From: Pseudomonas sp. HR96
GTDB taxonomy: Bacteria > Pseudomonadota > Gammaproteobacteria > Pseudomonadales > Pseudomonadaceae
Reading direction: 5' to 3'
DNA length: 64,000 bases
NCBI RefSeq assembly: GCF_034059295.1
Contig: NZ_CP139141.1
Location: forward strand, 4,695,001-4,759,000
Program-made: the position numbers and the translations under genes
Shown here: positions 62,390 through 64,000 of the stretch, one piece after another
How positions within the stretch are numbered: the first letter of the stretch is position 1
How the letters are laid out: each line of letters starts with the position of its first letter
Notes under the pieces: generated by a model
What the model was told of the DNA's origin: nothing
The model's input: the letters and a program-made list of their open reading frames with translations, nothing else
Database searches by the model: none

Positions 62390-63862
62390 ATGATCGATTT
62401 ATTCAGCGGACTGGACCCATGGGTAATTGTCAGCCTGTGCCTGGCCCTGGCCTTCGTGCTCGCCTTCGAGTTCATCAACGGCTTTCATGACACGGCCAAC
62501 GCGGTCGCCACTGTCATTTATACCAAGGCGATGCCACCGCAGCTGGCGGTGTTCTTTTCCGGGCTGTTCAATTTCCTCGGCGTGCTGCTCGGTGGCGTGG
62601 GGGTGGCCTATGCCATCGTTCACCTGTTGCCGGTCGAGCTGTTGATCAACGTCAACACCGGTCACGGCCTGGCGATGGTCTTCTCGTTGCTGGCCGCCGC
62701 CATCACCTGGAACCTCGGCACCTGGTACTTCGGCATTCCGGCTTCCAGCTCGCACACGCTGATCGGCTCGATCCTTGGCGTGGGCATGGCCAACGCCCTG
62801 CTCAACGGCATCCCCCTGGCCGACGGGGTCAATTGGCAGAAGGCGATCGACATTGGCTCCTCGCTGGTGTTTTCCCCGGTGGTGGGCTTCCTTGCGGCAG
62901 CGCTGCTGTTGCTGGCGTTCAAGCGCTGGCGGCCGCTGTCGAAGATGCACAAGACCCCCGAGCAGCGCAAAAAGCTCGACGATAAAAAGCATCCGCCCTT
63001 CTGGAACCGCCTGGTGCTGGTCATCTCGGCCATGGCCGTGAGCTTCGTGCACGGCTCCAACGATGGCCAGAAAGGCATCGGCCTGATCATGCTGGTGCTG
63101 ATCGGCATCGTGCCGAGCCAGTTCGTGCTCGACCTGTCGACCACTACCTACCAGATCGAACGCACCCGCGACGCGACCCTGCACCTGAGCCAGTTCTATC
63201 AGCGCAACAGCGCCACCCTCGGCGACTTCCTGGCCCTGGGCAAGTCGCAGCCGGGCGACCTGCCGGCGCAGTCCAGCTGCAACCCGCAGCAGACCGAGCC
63301 GACCATCGCCGCCCTGCAACGCACCCTCGAGGGCGTGGCCGACTACCATTCGATCGCCCCGGAAAAACGCATCGAAGTGCGTCGCTACCTGCTGTGCCTG
63401 GACGACACTGCGCGCAAGGTCGGCAAGCTGCCCGAGCTCGGCGCCCGTGAGAAATCGGACCTCGACAAGCTGCGCAAGGACCTCACCGTCACCACCGAAT
63501 ACGCCCCGTTCTGGGTGATCCTGGCGGTCGCCCTGGCCCTCGGCCTGGGCACCATGGTCGGCTGGAAGCGCGTGGTCCTGACCATCGGCGAGAAAATCGG
63601 CAAACAGGGCATGACCTATGCCCAGGGCATGTCGGCGCAGATCGTGACCGCCGGCTCCATCGCCCTGGCCAACGTCTTCGCCTTGCCGGTATCCACCACT
63701 CACATCCTCTCGTCGGGGGTGGCCGGGACCATGGTCGCCAACCGCAGCGGCCTGCAAGGGGGCACGGTGCGCAACATCATGCTGGCATGGGTGCTGACCC
63801 TGCCGGCCTCGATGGGCCTGGCCGCCGGGCTGTTCTGGTTGGCCAGCAAGGCGCTGGGTTGA
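62390..63862 (+). CDS. pit: Low-affinity inorganic phosphate transporter (Pit/PHO4 family)
   Basis: A 490-aa membrane transporter that imports metal-phosphate complexes with protons. Both PHO4 repeats are visible: FINGFHDTANAVATVIYTKAMP (in part) near residue 30 and FVHGSNDGQKGIGLIMLVLIG near 225, each with the GxxDxxN/G signature, plus PASSSHTLIGSILGVGMANA and PVSTTHILSSGVAGTMVA in the second halves. A long hydrophilic loop of about 120 residues in the middle (LSTTTYQIERTRDATLHLSQ onward) is typical of bacterial PitA. Ends at a hairpin shared with the convergent gene. Confidence 0.95.
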   Translation: MIDLFSGLDPWVIVSLCLALAFVLAFEFINGFHDTANAVATVIYTKAMPPQLAVFFSGLFNFLGVLLGGVGVAYAIVHLLPVELLINVNTGHGLAMVFSLLAAAITWNLGTWYFGIPASSSHTLIGSILGVGMANALLNGIPLADGVNWQKAIDIGSSLVFSPVVGFLAAALLLLAFKRWRPLSKMHKTPEQRKKLDDKKHPPFWNRLVLVISAMAVSFVHGSNDGQKGIGLIMLVLIGIVPSQFVLDLSTTTYQIERTRDATLHLSQFYQRNSATLGDFLALGKSQPGDLPAQSSCNPQQTEPTIAALQRTLEGVADYHSIAPEKRIEVRRYLLCLDDTARKVGKLPELGAREKSDLDKLRKDLTVTTEYAPFWVILAVALALGLGTMVGWKRVVLTIGEKIGKQGMTYAQGMSAQIVTAGSIALANVFALPVSTTHILSSGVAGTMVANRSGLQGGTVRNIMLAWVLTLPASMGLAAGLFWLASKALG

Positions 63863-63896
63863 TCAAGCCCAGTTCGATCCTGATTTGAATGGCGCG

Positions 63897-63924
63897 GGTG
63901 GGAAAGGGCTGAGCCCATCCCACC
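63897..63924. terminator. Hairpin between pit and the convergent partial gene
   Basis: GGTGGGA pairs with TCCCACC around an inner GGGC-TGA-GCCC stem, followed by TTTGCG. It lies 35 nt past the pit stop and 15 nt past the end of the minus-strand gene, so it may terminate both. Confidence 0.6.
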
Positions 63925-63939
63925 TTTGCGCCACAGCGC

Positions 63940-64000
63940 CTACTTGCGCTTGCCCGTCAAAGACCCCAGCAACCCCCGCACCAGCTGCCGGCCGAACTGA
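63940..64000 (-). CDS. C-terminal end of a gene, probably HerA-like ATPase YjgR (DUF853)
   Basis: Only the last 19-20 codons are present, ending in TAG at 63940-63942. The peptide FGRQLVRGLLGSLTGKRK resembles the conserved C-terminal tail of YjgR/DUF853-family P-loop ATPases (REIVRGVLGSLLGG-like). The body lies beyond the right edge, so the call rests on this short tail. Confidence 0.5.
   Translation of the reverse strand, partial: QFGRQLVRGLLGSLTGKRK

Overview
The window reads as chromosomal core DNA of a fluorescent Pseudomonas of the P. putida group. GC is high throughout. The PhaG acyltransferase has the catalytic triad at the positions known from P. putida (S102, D223, H251). A complete ttgR-ttgABC solvent/drug efflux locus and a chromosomal pcaRKFTBDC protocatechuate cluster are also typical of that group. 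I see no prophage, insertion sequence, CRISPR array or rRNA operon. Nearly all the sequence is packed with conventional genes.

Layout. 1-2157: a partial YaeQ gene, a DUF3509 gene and two orphan response regulators. 2363-10709 (minus strand): housekeeping blocks hom-thrC, dsbC, xerD, the rpsP-rimM-trmD-rplS operon and ffh. 10919-18071 (plus): YpjD-like and CNNM/CorC-like membrane proteins, an MHS transporter, a diguanylate cyclase overlapping a CWC protein, rsuA and phaG, then tRNA-Gly(CCC). 18291-21483: a cobalamin region with cobF, a MetE-like gene holding only the N-terminal domain, a B12 riboswitch and cbtBA. 21676-38431: accessory genes, including three chemoreceptors of different architecture, a LysR / 2OG-oxygenase / amino-acid-binding-protein locus, a nonsense-disrupted small secreted protein gene, a lone WecG-type glycosyltransferase, a periplasmic glycerophosphodiesterase, a DUF4917 protein, a methyltransferase and bglX. 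38568-41078: small redox and regulatory genes.

41082-63862 is an aromatic-acid and efflux supercluster. An AraC-type regulator is divergent from pobA (4-hydroxybenzoate to protocatechuate). Next come a DHA2 exporter, ttgR divergent from ttgABC, and an OprD-family porin. Then pcaC, pcaD, pcaB, pcaT, pcaF, pcaK and pcaR all lie on the minus strand, followed by a small conserved protein and a Pit phosphate transporter. The logic is uptake (porin, PcaK, PcaT), ring hydroxylation (PobA), beta-ketoadipate pathway steps (PcaB, PcaC, PcaD, PcaF) and export of toxic aromatics (TtgABC). pcaG/H and pcaI/J are not in the window. Operator-like sequences support this: PcaR-type boxes before pcaF, pcaK and pcaR, and 21-bp-phased direct repeats before pobA.

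The most unusual items are the MetE N-terminal-only gene beside B12 genes, a possible small RNA divergent from pcaR, the 2OG-oxygenase locus, two unassigned inverted repeats flanking the ttg genes, and the broken small secreted protein gene. No clearly new multi-gene system is evident.
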